From positions 2,232,001-2,296,000 of the forward strand of contig JAALGY010000020.1 of NCBI GenBank assembly GCA_032358165.1: a stretch of DNA of 64,000 nucleotides. The letters are read 5' to 3'. The notes under the pieces are model-generated. The model was not told the DNA's origin and did no database searches. It worked only from the letters and a program-made list of their open reading frames with translations. A program made the translations under genes and the position numbers. The stretch is from Diplosphaera chodatii. Lineage: Eukaryota; Chlorophyta; Trebouxiophyceae; Prasiolales; Stichococcaceae. Below, one piece after another: positions 35,332 through 47,688 of the stretch. The stretch's first letter is position 1; each line of letters opens with the position of its first letter.

Positions 35332-37269
35332 TTAGAAGGCAGCGTTTGCGGCGTCATGAGCTCCCTGCAGACCAGGTGCCCCTCCCTGCATTGATAAGGA
35401 GATGCCGCTTCCAGTAGCGCTGTGGCATTGTGCGTGTTGGCAATGTGCATCGGACAACGTGGGGAACGTTGTGCTGGGCTGTGGAAGCCCAGTTGCGTCT
35501 GCATGTTATCGAGCGGTCACCTGCTGTTGCTGCTGCGGCTGCGGCTGCTGCTGCTGGTGGTGTTGCTGCAGGAGGTGCTGCTGCGACGCCTGCAGCTGCT
35601 GCAGCAGCGCAGCCTGCTGCTGGCGCTGTTGGGATGCCTGCAGCTGCTGCAGCAGCGCATGCTGTTGCTGCACATCCAGTGGGGCTGCTGAGCCAGAGGT
35701 TTGGAACCCCATGCCCTGCGGCGCCAAAGCTGCTGTATGTGGCAACGCATTCCCAGCCGGCGCCTGCTGCTGTATCTGGTGCGGCTGCTGCTGTTGCTGG
35801 TGACCAAACGCAGGCAGGCCGCTGCTAATGCCGTTTTGCCACTGCTGCATGCGCTGCCACTGCAGCTGCTGCAGCAGCGCCTGCTGCTGCACCTGCAGCT
35901 GAGCCGCGTCTGCTGCGGCTGGCCCAGTCGAGGCAAAGGCTTGGAAGGGCTGCTGCAGCGGCTGCTGTGCAGGCTGGCCAGCAGGCTCCTGAGCGTGGAC
36001 ATGCTGCTGCGGGGTGGGCTGTGCCGGAAGCGTCGGTACTTGCGAGGGCGTTGCCAGCTGCGCTGCCTGCATGCCACCGAATGGCGCACTGCTGCTCTGC
36101 TGTGGCGGTTGTGGCTGCCCGAACGAGACATGTTGTTCTGGCGGCTGGTGCTGCTGCACCACTATGACTGTCTGAGGCTGCGGCTGTGGCTCGGGCTGTG
36201 GCCGTGGCTTCGTGTCTGCCTGCGCCTGCTGCTGCTGCTGCTGATGCTGATGCTGCTGTGCCTGCGGCTCTGGCGGGGGCTCCTGATTCATGTCGAAGGC
36301 CCCGAGCCCCGCTGCAGTGGGCGCGTCCTGCCCCGCCACTCGTTTGGGCGCCCTGCACAGGTTCAGGTGTTTACATACCTGTCATTCTTGCAATAGACAA
36401 CCCTGTTGGCTCAGCATCGACATCGCTTCATGCCAGCATCAGCGAGGTGCATCAGATTGCAGGTGTGGACAGCGATCTCACTTGGCGCGGGCACGGGGTT
36501 TGCCGGGTAGCTTAGGCAGCAGGAAGTAGAACTCGCGGTCGCCCATCGTCAGGAGCACCTGCTTTGCAATGCATCCATCAAACTGCTCATCATCGGTCCA
36601 CTGATCATATCGAGGTTGGATGATCTACACCAAGCAAGCCTGATGCGACAGCAGATCTCTTTCTGGATGGCGATGATGAAGGCATCAAAAGGCTGCCAGT
36701 GCAGCACCTTGCTGGCGAGAGGCGCAGGGGATGAGTTTGGTGTGAACAGCACGCCATCGATGCTGACGCCATTCTTGCCCAGCACCCTCAGCTCAAACAC
36801 GCCTGCGCATGTGACGCGCAAGCACTCGGTGCTGCTACCACTCGCTGATCAGGAGAGCTTGAGCTTGCTGATGGCAGAGTGTCAGGTTTCAGGGGCGCGG
36901 TTGCGGAGAGCTGCACCCTTCTCGAAGTTGTACGTAATGCTGGCGTGCTTGCGGCTGGTGTTCATGTTGTCGCCCAGGACAACGTCCGCCTGCGCGCTGC
37001 TGGAGCGGCGGCCGAGCAGCGTCTCATACTTTCGGAGGAAGAACTCGAAGCCGTCGTCGCCCTGCAGCTCGCCAGGAACTGTGTTTTAGATCATGCTGGC
37101 AAAACCGATCTCGATCCGCGAGCGCATCTCGGGATGGCGAGGGTGTGTCATCCTTTGGTCTGCAATGATGGTGGGCTGAACATAACTGCTGCTAGAGCAC
37201 CTGCAGCTTGGCAAAGCCGCAGCGCAGCAGGCGCGGATCGCTGGAGCTGATCTGCCCAGCCTCCGCCAT
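35332..37269 (-). CDS. FHA-domain protein with long Gln-rich region
   Basis: Six exons join to 423 residues: 37201-37269, 36917-37061, 36708-36802, 36482-36558, 35521-36352, 35332-35385. The N-terminal ~125 residues are an FHA domain, a phosphothreonine-binding fold: CGFAKLQGDDGFEFFLRKY, LLGRRSSSAQADVVLG, SRKHASITY, FELRVLGKNGVSIDGVL and REFYFLLPK. These blocks resemble the short plant FHA2-type proteins. A 277-residue Gln/Pro/Ala-rich segment, all in one exon, follows with poly-Q runs, then a short GGAPGLQGAHDAANAAF tail. The junction from the FHA part to the Gln-rich part is supported by phase (AA|GTGAGA ... GTGCAG|G) and gives RARAKAPKRVAG. If unspliced, the FHA part would stop right after RAK. 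Divergent from glutamyl-tRNA synthetase. Confidence 0.85.
35521..36288. repeat. CAG/CTG-rich low-complexity tract encoding poly-Q
   Basis: The large exon of the FHA gene is built from imperfect CAG/CAA repeats on the coding (minus) strand. The opposite strand therefore shows long Leu/Ala/Cys-rich open frames that are artefacts. Confidence 0.8.
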
Positions 37270-37881
37270 ACCTCGAGCAAGCACCTCGAGCAACCACAGC
37301 CTGCACTACAATGCTGCACGTCTGGACTGTGCTGTCTACGTCGTTAGATGCTGTCATGTCCTTGCCGCACTGGGTCCATCAGCTGTTTGGTGCAGCTGGT
37401 CTGGCAGCACTGTTGCAGCACTCGTCTGAACGGGCAGCACCTGCAATAGACCTTGCAACCTTCGACACGCTCACCTGTGCTCAGCAGAGACGAAGGAAGC
37501 AGGTCACAACAGTCCCAGAGGTGGTGCAGTCCTGCGAGCTTGTGCGCGCCGAGCCCGCTGCGCAGCTGACAATAACTCGCAGACTTGATTTGAAGCTGCG
37601 AGTGCGGAGATCGTCACTGTCCAAGGAGCAACCAACAAATGAAGGTGCTTCGGTGATCTTGAGCACCCAGAGCAGGCCTGTCTGCTTGCCCTGTAGCATG
37701 CAGATTGGCCTTCAAGTGGGCCCTTTGCAGTGCTGCCAGATGGTAGTTGCATATGCATGCACTTGCAAACAGATGCACGTCTTGTCCTCTGACCGTTAGC
37801 GGGGGCTGATGTCCATGACTTGATGAAGTCGCCACCTTGATCTCACCTGGACCTGACAACCAGATAAATTTTCACATTGCG
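37270..37881. promoter_or_regulatory. Divergent intergenic region, FHA protein / GluRS
   Basis: About 610 bases between opposite start codons, presumably with both promoters. No coding signal was recognised. Confidence 0.4.
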
Positions 37882-40800
37882 ATGGGGTCAGATGCACACG
37901 GTATCATCGAGTATCTGGATCGGTCGCCGCCGCTGGCATGCCTTGCGGTCGCGGAGCTGAAGGGCCTGTCTGTGCAGACCGCACCCGATGCCAAGCGGCC
38001 TAAGGACCTGCCTCCGACCCTGAAGATTGCCTCCGGGTGAGTGGTGCTGTTTCGCAATGCAATCGAGTAATGGTGCATGCACGTGGTGTGCACATGGTTT
38101 GCCATCGACCAGGCGACTATCTGAGGGCATGCATCAGTCAAGGCCGGCATGCTTGGCACTTCAGCCATCCGGTCATCAGAGAGTATCACTGCTCCTGCGC
38201 ACTGAAGCCTCGTACGTATACATATCTATGGACGCGCGCCGGTAGACATGCAGTGTTGCCACTCATGCATTGCCAATGCCGGCGGCCTGGCATGCCCGGC
38301 AGGAGGGAGTTCAGCGGCACGGAGATCATCGTGCGGTACCTCGCCCGGCTGCAGCGGGACCCTAAGCAGAACGACGGCCTGTTCCTGTACGGCCAGGATG
38401 CCGAGACGTCCACGGAGGTGCACGCTCGGCACACCATGATATTGTCGCTCACGGCCAAGTGCTGCGCTTCACAGCTGCTGGTGCACATTGGCAGCTGCAG
38501 CAGTGCATCTCTTCTACGCAACGCCCGACGCAGCCGCCGATGACACACAGCACACATGTGGCAGGTGGACGAGTGGCTGGCGTTCCTGCCGCGGCTCGCA
38601 GCGGGCCCCGGCCTGGCCGAGGCGGCGGCGGCGGTGAACGACTTCCTGTCCCTGCGCACCTACCTGGTCGGCCACCGCCTCACGCTGGCCGACATCGCGC
38701 TGTGGGGCCAGCTCACAGGCGCGTGGACTCACAGCTTGCAGCTGGCTGATGCACAGCCGCACGAAAGCAGCGGCATGCCAGCTTGGCGCCGGCCAGCCAA
38801 CCCGCCGGTCCAGATCTGCACCCTAGTGAGTCGCACAGTTCGATCCCCCTCATTGCAGGCAACCTCATGTACGCAAAGCTGCGGCGCACCGCGGGGTGGG
38901 ACCACCTGGAGCGCTGGCTGGCGGGCCTGAATGGCCACAAAACCCTGGCGGCGGCGGCGGCGGCGCACGCGCCCAAGGGCCGTGCGGCGGCGGCAGAGGA
39001 GAAGACCGCCTCCGGACGCGGCGGCGGCGGTGAGCGCTGTCGTGACTCAGACATCAACAGCAATAATACTGTTGTGAGCATGCCATGCCCTCAAGGGGTT
39101 TCGACCATGGGCTGATGCCAGATGTGTCGACAAGAAAAGGTGTGGTCATGCACGTCTGGCAAAAGACGATCCGTTGTCGGGCATGCAGACACCGGCTCAT
39201 TTGTGGGGCTGAAGGATGCTGCCAAGGGAAAGGTGGTCACACGCTTCCCGCCAGAGCCGTCAGGTGTGTACAGCCGCAGTGCTGGCAGGCTTCGATGTGC
39301 TATATTTGCGCCATTGGGGTTTACATTGTGCAAGGGCAGGTGTGGCAGGACAAGCGTGATGCAGAGTGTGCCACTGGTACGCAGGCTACCTGCACATCGG
39401 CCATGCCAAGGCGGCGATGCTGAACCAGTACTTCAAGGAAATGTATGACGGCAAGCTGCTGGTCCGCTTTGACGACACAAATCCGTCCAAGGTGGGAGCT
39501 GATGCTCTGGGCAGGGTTTACTCGGGTCGCTGACCCCACTGGCGTGCCTGAGCTGTTTGCACACTATGCATGCAGTCGGATGGTATGCCGCACTAGCAAG
39601 CAGGCGCAGGCCACATCTGCTGCATCACACATGGCGGTGCACAGTTCCATGGCCAGAGTATCAAGGAGGGATGGCTTTGCACGCCGACCATGCTACGCCG
39701 GACGTCACGTGCACTTCTTCAGGCGTCAGCTGCTGCATGTGCCATTGCTGCAGGAGAAGGACGAGTTTGTCGACAACATCATCAAGGACATCAAGGCGAT
39801 GGGCCTGCAGCACGAGCCCATCACCTACACCTCCGACTACTTCGACGACATCAGGGTGCGCGGCTTGCCATCTCGTAGCCAAGGATGTATGTGTGCAGGT
39901 GCCCCTCGTGTGTACATTTGCTACATGCTGTACGGGTCTGGCTTGCAACCTGCCTTGTCGTTTCATCTGGTGCCCTCCACTGAAGCTTGAGCATCAGTGG
40001 CCTGCAGGACCTGACTGTGAAGCTTATTGATGCGGGGTTCATCTACGCTGACGACTCGCCAGCCGCTGAAATCACAGCGGTGCGCGTTAGTATGCCAACA
40101 CCCGGAACCTGCCTTGAGCCGCTGCTGGATGCTCAAATCGTATAGCGCGGCTCAACTGCATCCTGGAAGAGTACGACCAGCACATGCTGCCAAGCCCTTG
40201 CACTGGTCTTGCACCTGACCAGCCGCCGCTCCGCAAGAGCAGATGCGGAGAGCCAGGAAGCAGTACAAGGACCGCAACACGCAGCCGCCTGAGCGCACCA
40301 AGCGGGTGCTCCAGGACATGCTGTCGGGCTCGGCAGAGGGCTCCCGATGGTGCCTGCGCGCCAGGTGGGGGCCCTGCCGATGGCCGGCTTCCCATCTGCC
40401 CATTTGCCCTGTCTGCATTGCCACGAACAGCTACCCTGGTGGTCGGGCCCTTGGTGCATGACGGTGCAGTCGTCAGGCTTCTGGGGAGCCATGCCAGGCC
40501 CATGCACGCGTGACCTGGCTGCATTTGCACGGATGCAGCTGTGTGCGCCTGGCTGCAGGGTCATGATGCAGCAGATGTTGTGTCAACCACTGAGGCTGTG
40601 TTTCCCTGCAGGATCAATCTGGAGGGGGAGACGACCTATGCCCGGGTGGACGCGGATGGCAACGCGCTACGGGAGGCGGATGGCAGTCTGCAGATGCGGC
40701 CCGCGCAGCCCATGGAGTATGCCAACGGGGTGCGCCACATCCCACCGCAAACTGGGACACTGCTACTCTAACAGGGTGAAGGAGATACACACCTGACGCA

Positions 40801-43800
40801 TGCTGCCTGTAGGAGCAGCTGATGCGTGCACCTTCTGTCACAGCGTCTGGTGAACTAGCGCCGACCAGCGGGGCAACAGATCAGCAGCAGCAGTGGTCAT
40901 CTGCTGATGCTGCTGTCCTCATTGGTCTGATAGCTGGCTGCACGAGGCAGACTGTGCAGGGGCGATCTGTCAGCTGCCAGACACCCAGGCTTCAATATGT
41001 TGCATGCATTGCTACAGCGTGCTACATATACACCTGACGAATCAGGTCAGTGTTGCAGGCCATGCGGGACCCGGTGGTGTTCCGCTGCAACCCGCAGCAC
41101 CACTGGCGCACCGGCAGCAAGTGGAAGGTGTGAGTGACGGCAGACTGCAGGGTTCAAGGGCTGGGTCTTTGCAGGATCACAGCCAGACTCCGGGGAAGCA
41201 GCATTGCAGCAGCTGGCTGCGGGTCAGGCGCCTGTATCACTGGAGCAGTCGCATCTCTTGGGCCCGGCTGACACCCAAGCATGAGGCCCTGCTCACCGAC
41301 CGCAGGCCTACCCCACGTACGACCTGGCGTGCCCGTATGTGGATGCGCGGGAGGGGGTGACGCACGCGCTGCGGTCGCTGGAGTACTCGGACCGCGAGCC
41401 GCAGTACTACTGGTTCTTGGAGGCCATCAGAAAGGTGCACCCTCTTCTGCTCAGCAGGTCTCTCTGACGAAGACGAGGCCAGCCTGCTCCAGCCTGTACC
41501 AGCACGCTCCACAGTCCAGAGACTGAGCTGATCTTCAGGGCACATGGGGCTGGAGAGCTGACGGCAGGCTTCTGGTGGAAGCAATGCCATCTTCACACCG
41601 CCTCTGTCGGCTCTTTTGACACCGTGTATCAGAATCAGGACACATCCCACACATTCGTCACCTGACGTGCAGGTGGAGCCGCGGCTGCCGCACGTGGACT
41701 TGTGGCACTTCTCGCGCATGTCGTTCGTCAACACCGTGCTGTCCAAGCGCAAGCTCACGCAGCTGGTGGACGCTGGCAAGGCGCGCTCAGCGAATCATCA
41801 TGCAACACTACTTGACCGGTGATCTGGCTTGTCGACACAGTGCGGACGGTAGGGTGGGCAAGGTACAGCTTTTCTGAATATTTCACAGGTGGACGGGTGG
41901 GCGGATCCGCGGATGCCAACGGTGCAGGGCATCTTCCGGCGCGGCCTGCAGCTTGCGGCGCTGCGCGAGTTCATCATCGGCCAGGGGTCGTCGAAGAACA
42001 CCAACCTGCTGGTGAGCAGCTTCATGCACCACTGTGACTCCCTGACTTTCTGGATTCAAGGTCTGGGTGAGCAGTGTCAGCAGCGACCATCTGCCAGGGA
42101 CAGAGCAGCTGGTCCATCGTCCAGTGTGTCAGAGTGCTGGGCTGCAGCCTCAGTATGGACTGGTCTCCATCGCTGCGCAGGAGTGGGACAAGATCTGGGC
42201 GATCAACAAGAAGGTGATCGACCCGGTGGCGCCGCGCCACACTGCCATCGCGCTGCCAGACCCGGTCCGCCTCACGGTGGAGGACGCCCCCGACCAGCCG
42301 CAGCGCCTGGACGGGGTGCCCAAGCACAAGAAGAACCCGGATGCCGGGCAGAAGTCCGTCATCCTGGCACAGGTGTGTGCGGCATGATACTGGTTCTGAC
42401 ACCGCTTTCAAGGTGTGTGTCACCTTTGGGAGATCACTGAAACGCTGCGGTGCGTGAACCAACCTTGGGAACCAGCTGCCGCCTCACAGGCGCAGGCTGC
42501 AGCGGCTCACCATCACGGCTCTGCAGCCGGTCCCAGGCCACAAGTGGCCAGCCACATCTGCGGTGTGCTTCACATGAGATGCTCAGATTGTGCTGTGTCT
42601 CCAGTGGAGGTTAACAGCAGTGTTCATGTGCTATCCCCACAGACCGTGCTGCTGGACGCGGTGGATGCGGAGGCGATTGGCGCCGACATCACGGCGGCAA
42701 ATGCGGGCGAGGCCGGCGGCAAGCCGCTCTCGGAGAAGGATGTTGTGAAGCGGCGGCACGTGACGCTCATGGACTGGGGGGCGGCGCCCGTCGTCGAGAT
42801 CACGGTGCGACGGAACCCCGTTACTGCAGTATGGCATCCCGCAACGCCTCAGTCATGCAGAACCATCGTGGTTTGGAAAGTACATGACAGATGAGCTGCT
42901 TAGCATATGCAGACAAGGCTGCAGCAGGTTGCCTGTCAACAAGGTGTCACACGCTTTCCCTGACGTCATGCAGGAGGTGTCTCGCGAGGATGGTCGAGTC
43001 ACAGCGCTGCGGGGGCGGCTCGCACCAAGCAGGGGCGCTGCCGAGACCAACCTAAAGCTCACCTGGCTCGCTGACGTAAGCCTCTGCCTGTACAGTCTGA
43101 CAGTACAGCTAGGTTACATCCCTACACAGCGCACCTCTGCATCCCACGGACAGTCATGCCAGCAGTGGGCTCCCTTCTGGCCTGCAACGTCCCCTGCTTG
43201 CAATGTGCTGGATGAACGATGCAGAGCTAGCAGCAGAATGGCATTGTCATCTGCAGCTGTTTTGCTGTGTTGAAGCATGATGTGACCAGGGTCTAGCTAT
43301 GCAAAAGTTTGCAGGCACAGGTTGCAGTCTTAAGAGAATCAAGGTGAAAGCGGGTTATTTGCAGTTGTGCCTGTCCTGTCAGGCACATGTGCTGTGTGCT
43401 GCTGGCAGGTGGAGGAGAACCGGGTGCCGCTGCAGCTGGTCAGCCTGGGCCCGCTGATCACCGTCAAGCAGCCGGGGCCAGACGACGAGATCTTCAAGCT
43501 GTTCAACGAGCACTCGGTGGGCCATCCGGTCCACAACTGTGAAGGATTGCTCTGCCCGGGGGTTGACGAATGTGCTTGCACACACATTGGGCAAATGGTG
43601 CAGAGTGCTGTCAACACCAGCTGGCCAGCAAGGGCTGCCTGTGGCTGAGTGTGACGAAGCTCGGTCACCTTGCTTCAGGCGGATTGCTGACGTTGCTGTG
43701 GACTGCCGCCTGCAGAAGTCAGTGGCGGAGGCCTACGGCGACCTCAACATGCGGTCGCTGGCGAAGGGCGACGTCATCCAGCTGGAGCGCAAGGGCTACT

Positions 43801-44623
43801 GGATTGTGGACCAGGCTGCAGACCCCACCGACCCACAGCAGGTAATCCTGGTGCTGTCAGTCGAAGTCACACAAGTGACCGTTCGCTCTCAAATGCTTCC
43901 GTGGTCGTTGGTCATCGGTGACGAGACCCAGGCTATGGGTAAACCTGCCTGACAAAACGATATGCAGCATGGCCACCAATGTGAGCGCAGTCAAGGGGGT
44001 TGCAGCCTCTTGTTTTATCCTCCTGCCTGATACTGCAGGCGCTGGTGCTGCTGGACATCCCAGATGGCCGTGCTGTCAAGGCGCCAGCAGCCGCAGCAGC
44101 GCCTGCAGCAAAGGCCCCAAAACCCAGCAAGGCAGCCGGCAAGGCAGCCAAGACTGGCCAGGCCGGCAAGCCCGCAGCACCAGCAGCGGCAACACTGCAA
44201 ACAGCAGCCTCAACAGCGACAGCGACAGCCTCAGCCGACGCCGACGCGGCAGCACCCGCGGCAAACGGTGTCCCGGCAGCAGACGAGCCGGGCGCCGGCA
44301 CAACTGCTGCTGCGCCTGGCATCAGCCCTGCGACGGCCACAGACGCAGCAGAGGCAGAGTCTCAGCAGGCTGATGTGGATGCAGCTGGCGATGCCATCGG
44401 CAGCATGAGGACAACCGCTGAGGCTCCGGCGGCAGCAGAGGCAGCAGCGCGGGGCGTTGGCGCAGACGCCAGTGCCACGGCAGACAGCACAGGGACGGAT
44501 GCGGTGTCGTCACCGAAGGCGGGGGACGTCACATCGCCACTGGCAGAGAGCGCCGCGGCGCTGCCAGGCAGCCACCCGGTGCAGGTGTCGCCGGTCAGCT
44601 CGCCGCTGAAGCCCTCGGGATAG
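37882..44623 (+). CDS. GluRS: Glutamyl-tRNA synthetase, eukaryotic/archaeal type, with Ala-rich C-terminal tail
   Basis: Charges tRNA-Glu with glutamate. Twenty exons join to 964 residues: 37882-38036, 38303-38417, 38565-38718, 38859-39029, 39189-39263, 39385-39491, 39754-39855, 40008-40079, 40243-40364, 40612-40729, 41059-41127, 41306-41434, 41673-41780, 41889-42011, 42181-42372, 42643-42804, 42974-43075, 43409-43516, 43716-43841, 44039-44623. Order: a GST-C-like N-domain ([19 protein letters not shown] type), a low-complexity linker, the HIGH motif in [52 protein letters not shown], the KMSKS-equivalent [15 protein letters not shown] and a beta-barrel anticodon domain ending in [15 protein letters not shown]. 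The last exon adds ~185 Ala-rich residues not seen in usual GluRS. Two introns use GC donors (38719 and 41781). No plastid leader is visible, so cytosolic. Confidence 0.95.
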
Positions 44624-45035
44624 AAAGCTGACAGGCCGTGGCCCACAGTTCAGAGTCCTCTTACCGCACCGACCCTACTGGTATCCTGATGGTCATCACT
44701 GCCTGTCTCAGCTCCCAAACAGATCCGATGAAGTGGGGGTCTGCGCCGCTCACTTGCTGAACGACATTTGACCCGCCGGGTCGATAAGCAAGGCTGCTGT
44801 GCATCTGCAGAGTGGGAGGGGTATTAGGCAGCATATGAACCTCGTAGTGCATTGCCTTCTGCTGTCTGATCAGCCCCCCCGGCTTCTACAGAACCACATG
44901 TTCAGCATCACACGACACTGTTGAATCCAATACTTCGAATTCAGTCGATCATTCGAGCCCCCACTCGCCAATGGGTGCCACAGCGCATCATGAAACCACA
45001 TGCAAGCTTGGAAAGCAGCATCCGGGAAACAAGTA
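44624..45035. other. Convergent intergenic region, GluRS / SWIM protein
   Basis: About 410 bases between two stop codons. It should contain both 3' UTRs. No TGTAA signal or other feature was recognised on either strand. Confidence 0.4.
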
Positions 45036-46975
45036 TCACTGCAGGCTCTTTGGCAGCCGTCTTGTGCCTGGCTTGCCCGCCGCGCTGCTGCCCCCGCCAT
45101 CACCCGCTGCCCTGCTGCGCGTCCTGCCACTGCCCTTGGTCACCCCCTTCGACCCCGCCTTTGCAGGCCCCTTCTGCCGCTTGTTTGACGCCTGGCTGCC
45201 CTTCGACCCCTTCCTCTTGGCATTGGTTCCCGCTACGTCCCCATCGGCATTGCCCTCGCGGGTCGCTGCTTCCGTCTCTCGTGCGTCTGCCCCCTCGGCT
45301 GCGCCGCCGCCGCCGTTGCTGCCGTCTGCACCAGCGCCGCCAGTGCCTCCCTCCGCCTTGGCCATTGCATCCAGCTGCCTGTCCACAGCCTGCACAGCAA
45401 CCAGGTGTAGGCTTCGCAGCTGCATAGACAGCCAGAGAATGGTGACTGTGCCACCTCGAAGTTTGGTCAATTTGCGACTGCTGGCCAGTGTGACATGCTC
45501 AATTCAGTGGGTGCCAGAGCTGCATCTGGTGGCACTGCAACCCACACACCTGGTGCCAGTCCTGCGGGTGCTTTGCGACGCCCAGCTGCTGCAGCACGAG
45601 GCGAATGTGCTTGCACTCGCGCTGCCGGATGCGGAAATCCATGCACTGGCAGCTGTGCCGCTCGGCCGCCAGCGTCACCACATACTTGCTGCCCGTGGAC
45701 CCCAGGACAGCAAACCTGCGTTTACATGGCAATGAGCATCACTCGCATGCCTGGTAGTAGCGCACAGGACAGTTCTAAACGGAGGCTGGGCATCACAGCG
45801 GATGCAGCAGGCTCACTGGGCTTTGTCGGGGCCAAAGTCGATGAGGCCGGACATCTCCAGCTCCTTGAGCTTGCCCGCCAGCTGCTTGTGGTCCACCGGC
45901 AGCTGCATGACACAACATGCACAAGTGGCTGCAGAGGTCAGGCTGCAGGGTCCTGCGCTCAGCTGGTCGCTTCCACAGCACGACACGCCTCCCTGCCAAC
46001 CCTTTCCATATCGTGCCATGCTGACGCCGCAGAAAGCTTGCAGCCACACTTGTGGCAAGAAGCTCACCAGCTTCCGCACGCTCCGCTCGTCCTCTCCAGC
46101 CCCTCCATCCTCTTCCTCGCCCTCCTCGTCTTCCTCCTCCACGTAGCCCGGGCCGCCGATGATCTTGCCGCCGACGTCGGCGTCCGGCGACCTGCGGTGC
46201 CGCTTCGGCGCCCCGGTGCACCTGCTGAAGTGCTGCTTGATGCCCTTGTCGAAGCCCTGCAGGCGAAATGACCGCAAGGTGAACGTCGATGTCTGGCTGC
46301 GATGCGTCGTGCTGCCATGCGGACTGCACAGCGGCTTGAACGCCAAGATGTGGCAGCAGGGCCATCTGATGTGTGCAGGGGTGGGTGGTGCGCTGGCAGC
46401 AGCGGCTACCTTGCCGCACTTGGGGCAGATGCCGTCGACGTACATCGCCGCCAGCTGGCGCTCCTCATCGTTCAGCTCCGCCGGCGCCTCGCCGCCCTGC
46501 CGCCGCGAGTGCCGCGTGGGCGGCCCCGGCTGCGGCTTGGGCTTCCGGACCGCTGCGCGCTTCCTGCGAGTACCAGGGCGGCAGGATGCTGAGCAGCGCT
46601 TGAACCGTCAGCGCTGATGTCACATCAGCCTCAGCTGCAGCTCGACGGGTAGCCTAGCGAGGTGCACCAACCCTGTGCGCCTGGCGCACTTGGGCTTGGC
46701 TGTGGTGGCCACGAACTTGTCGGCAGCATCCGCCAGCCCCAGCTGCTGCAGCCGCGCCCGGTTGCGCGCGATGCTGCATTGCAAGCACAGACCCCTCGAC
46801 TGCATGCTGAGTGAACCGCACGCACTTGCACCATGTGATGATTGTAAGAAGCTGGACAATGAGTTGTGACAGGTGTCGGGGGTGCTGTGCATGCGCAACA
46901 TGGTGTTCACATCATGCACACCAGGACAGCCACTCACATCTCCAGCCGCTGCGCCTCGTAGCTGTCGCCTGCCAT
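45036..46975 (-). CDS. Zinc-finger protein with C2HC-like and SWIM motifs
   Basis: Seven exons join to 362 residues: 46938-46975, 46672-46773, 46410-46563, 46068-46256, 45817-45902, 45550-45715, 45036-45389. In order there is a short N-terminal helix, a basic Pro/Arg linker (KPKPQPGPPTRHSRR), a candidate zinc site CPKCGK...HFSRC (C-x2-C...H-x3-C), a strongly acidic run, LPVDHKQLAGKLKELEMSGL, and a SWIM motif SCQCMDFRIRQRECKHIRLVL (C-x-C-xn-C-x-H). The tail is Gly/Ser/Lys/Arg-rich and looks nuclear. SWIM motifs bind DNA or proteins; the gene has no assigned pathway. The exon 2 donor is ambiguous: GTTGGT or GC at AG|GCGCAC both keep phase. Divergent from the acyltransferase array. Confidence 0.8.
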
Positions 46976-47688
46976 GATGACAGTTCAGGAGGTCACCCAA
47001 TCAGCGACCGCAGTCCTTCCGTGCAACGGGGTGCTCCGTCCTCACAGTCACTTCTGCAGTCTGTGACTGCACCCTGGCCCATGCATGCATGGCGCACAGG
47101 CTGGCTCCGCAAAGCTATGGTCAGCTCCTGAAGCAACACGATGCTATAACTAGGGCTGCAAAGGGCTGAAAACTTTTGGAGAAGGGGGCTATGCTGCAAC
47201 CGTGTACCGTGACACACATGTGCATCATGATGATCGCAAGATCCACCTCGTGAGGTGTGCATGAGGCACAACGCTCAAGTCCTGGGCAGCACAGAGACAT
47301 TAGCACATGACCGCTTAGCAGGTTCATTCCTCTTGCGACACCATTGATTCACACTAGTGGCACCCGCTGGACCGAGCCATCTATCTGTGCACATCATCAT
47401 CTCTGCAAGCTAGCTGCACGACACTGCTGGTGAGTCCATTTAGGTGACCGGAGTCACTGGAACAGCCTGAACACTCCGTGCGTGCTTCCACTATCACAAC
47501 GATGTGCTGAGCGCAGCGTGCAGACATGCTGCGGGTCGGCAACCTCATATTGCCAGCCTGGCTGCAATGCACGTTGTGCACCCTACAACTGAATTCAGTT
47601 GGCTTCACAGCTGCAGTCACGCAGCGTTAAAGCCCCGTGGGGAACTCAAAAGACACCTGAAGCTGCTGCTGAGCGCTGCGCCGGCGCA
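46976..47688. promoter_or_regulatory. Divergent intergenic region before the acyltransferase array
   Basis: About 710 bases between the SWIM protein start and the first acyltransferase copy. An AT-poor, TGCA-rich stretch with no coding signal. Confidence 0.4.

Noticed and set aside
35701..36396. Leu/Arg-rich open frames on the plus strand
   Set aside because: These are the antisense of the CAG-repeat poly-Q exon of the FHA gene and have no independent support.
43933..44340. Ala-rich minus-strand open frame
   Set aside because: A mirror of the Ala-rich GluRS tail caused by GC-rich codon bias.
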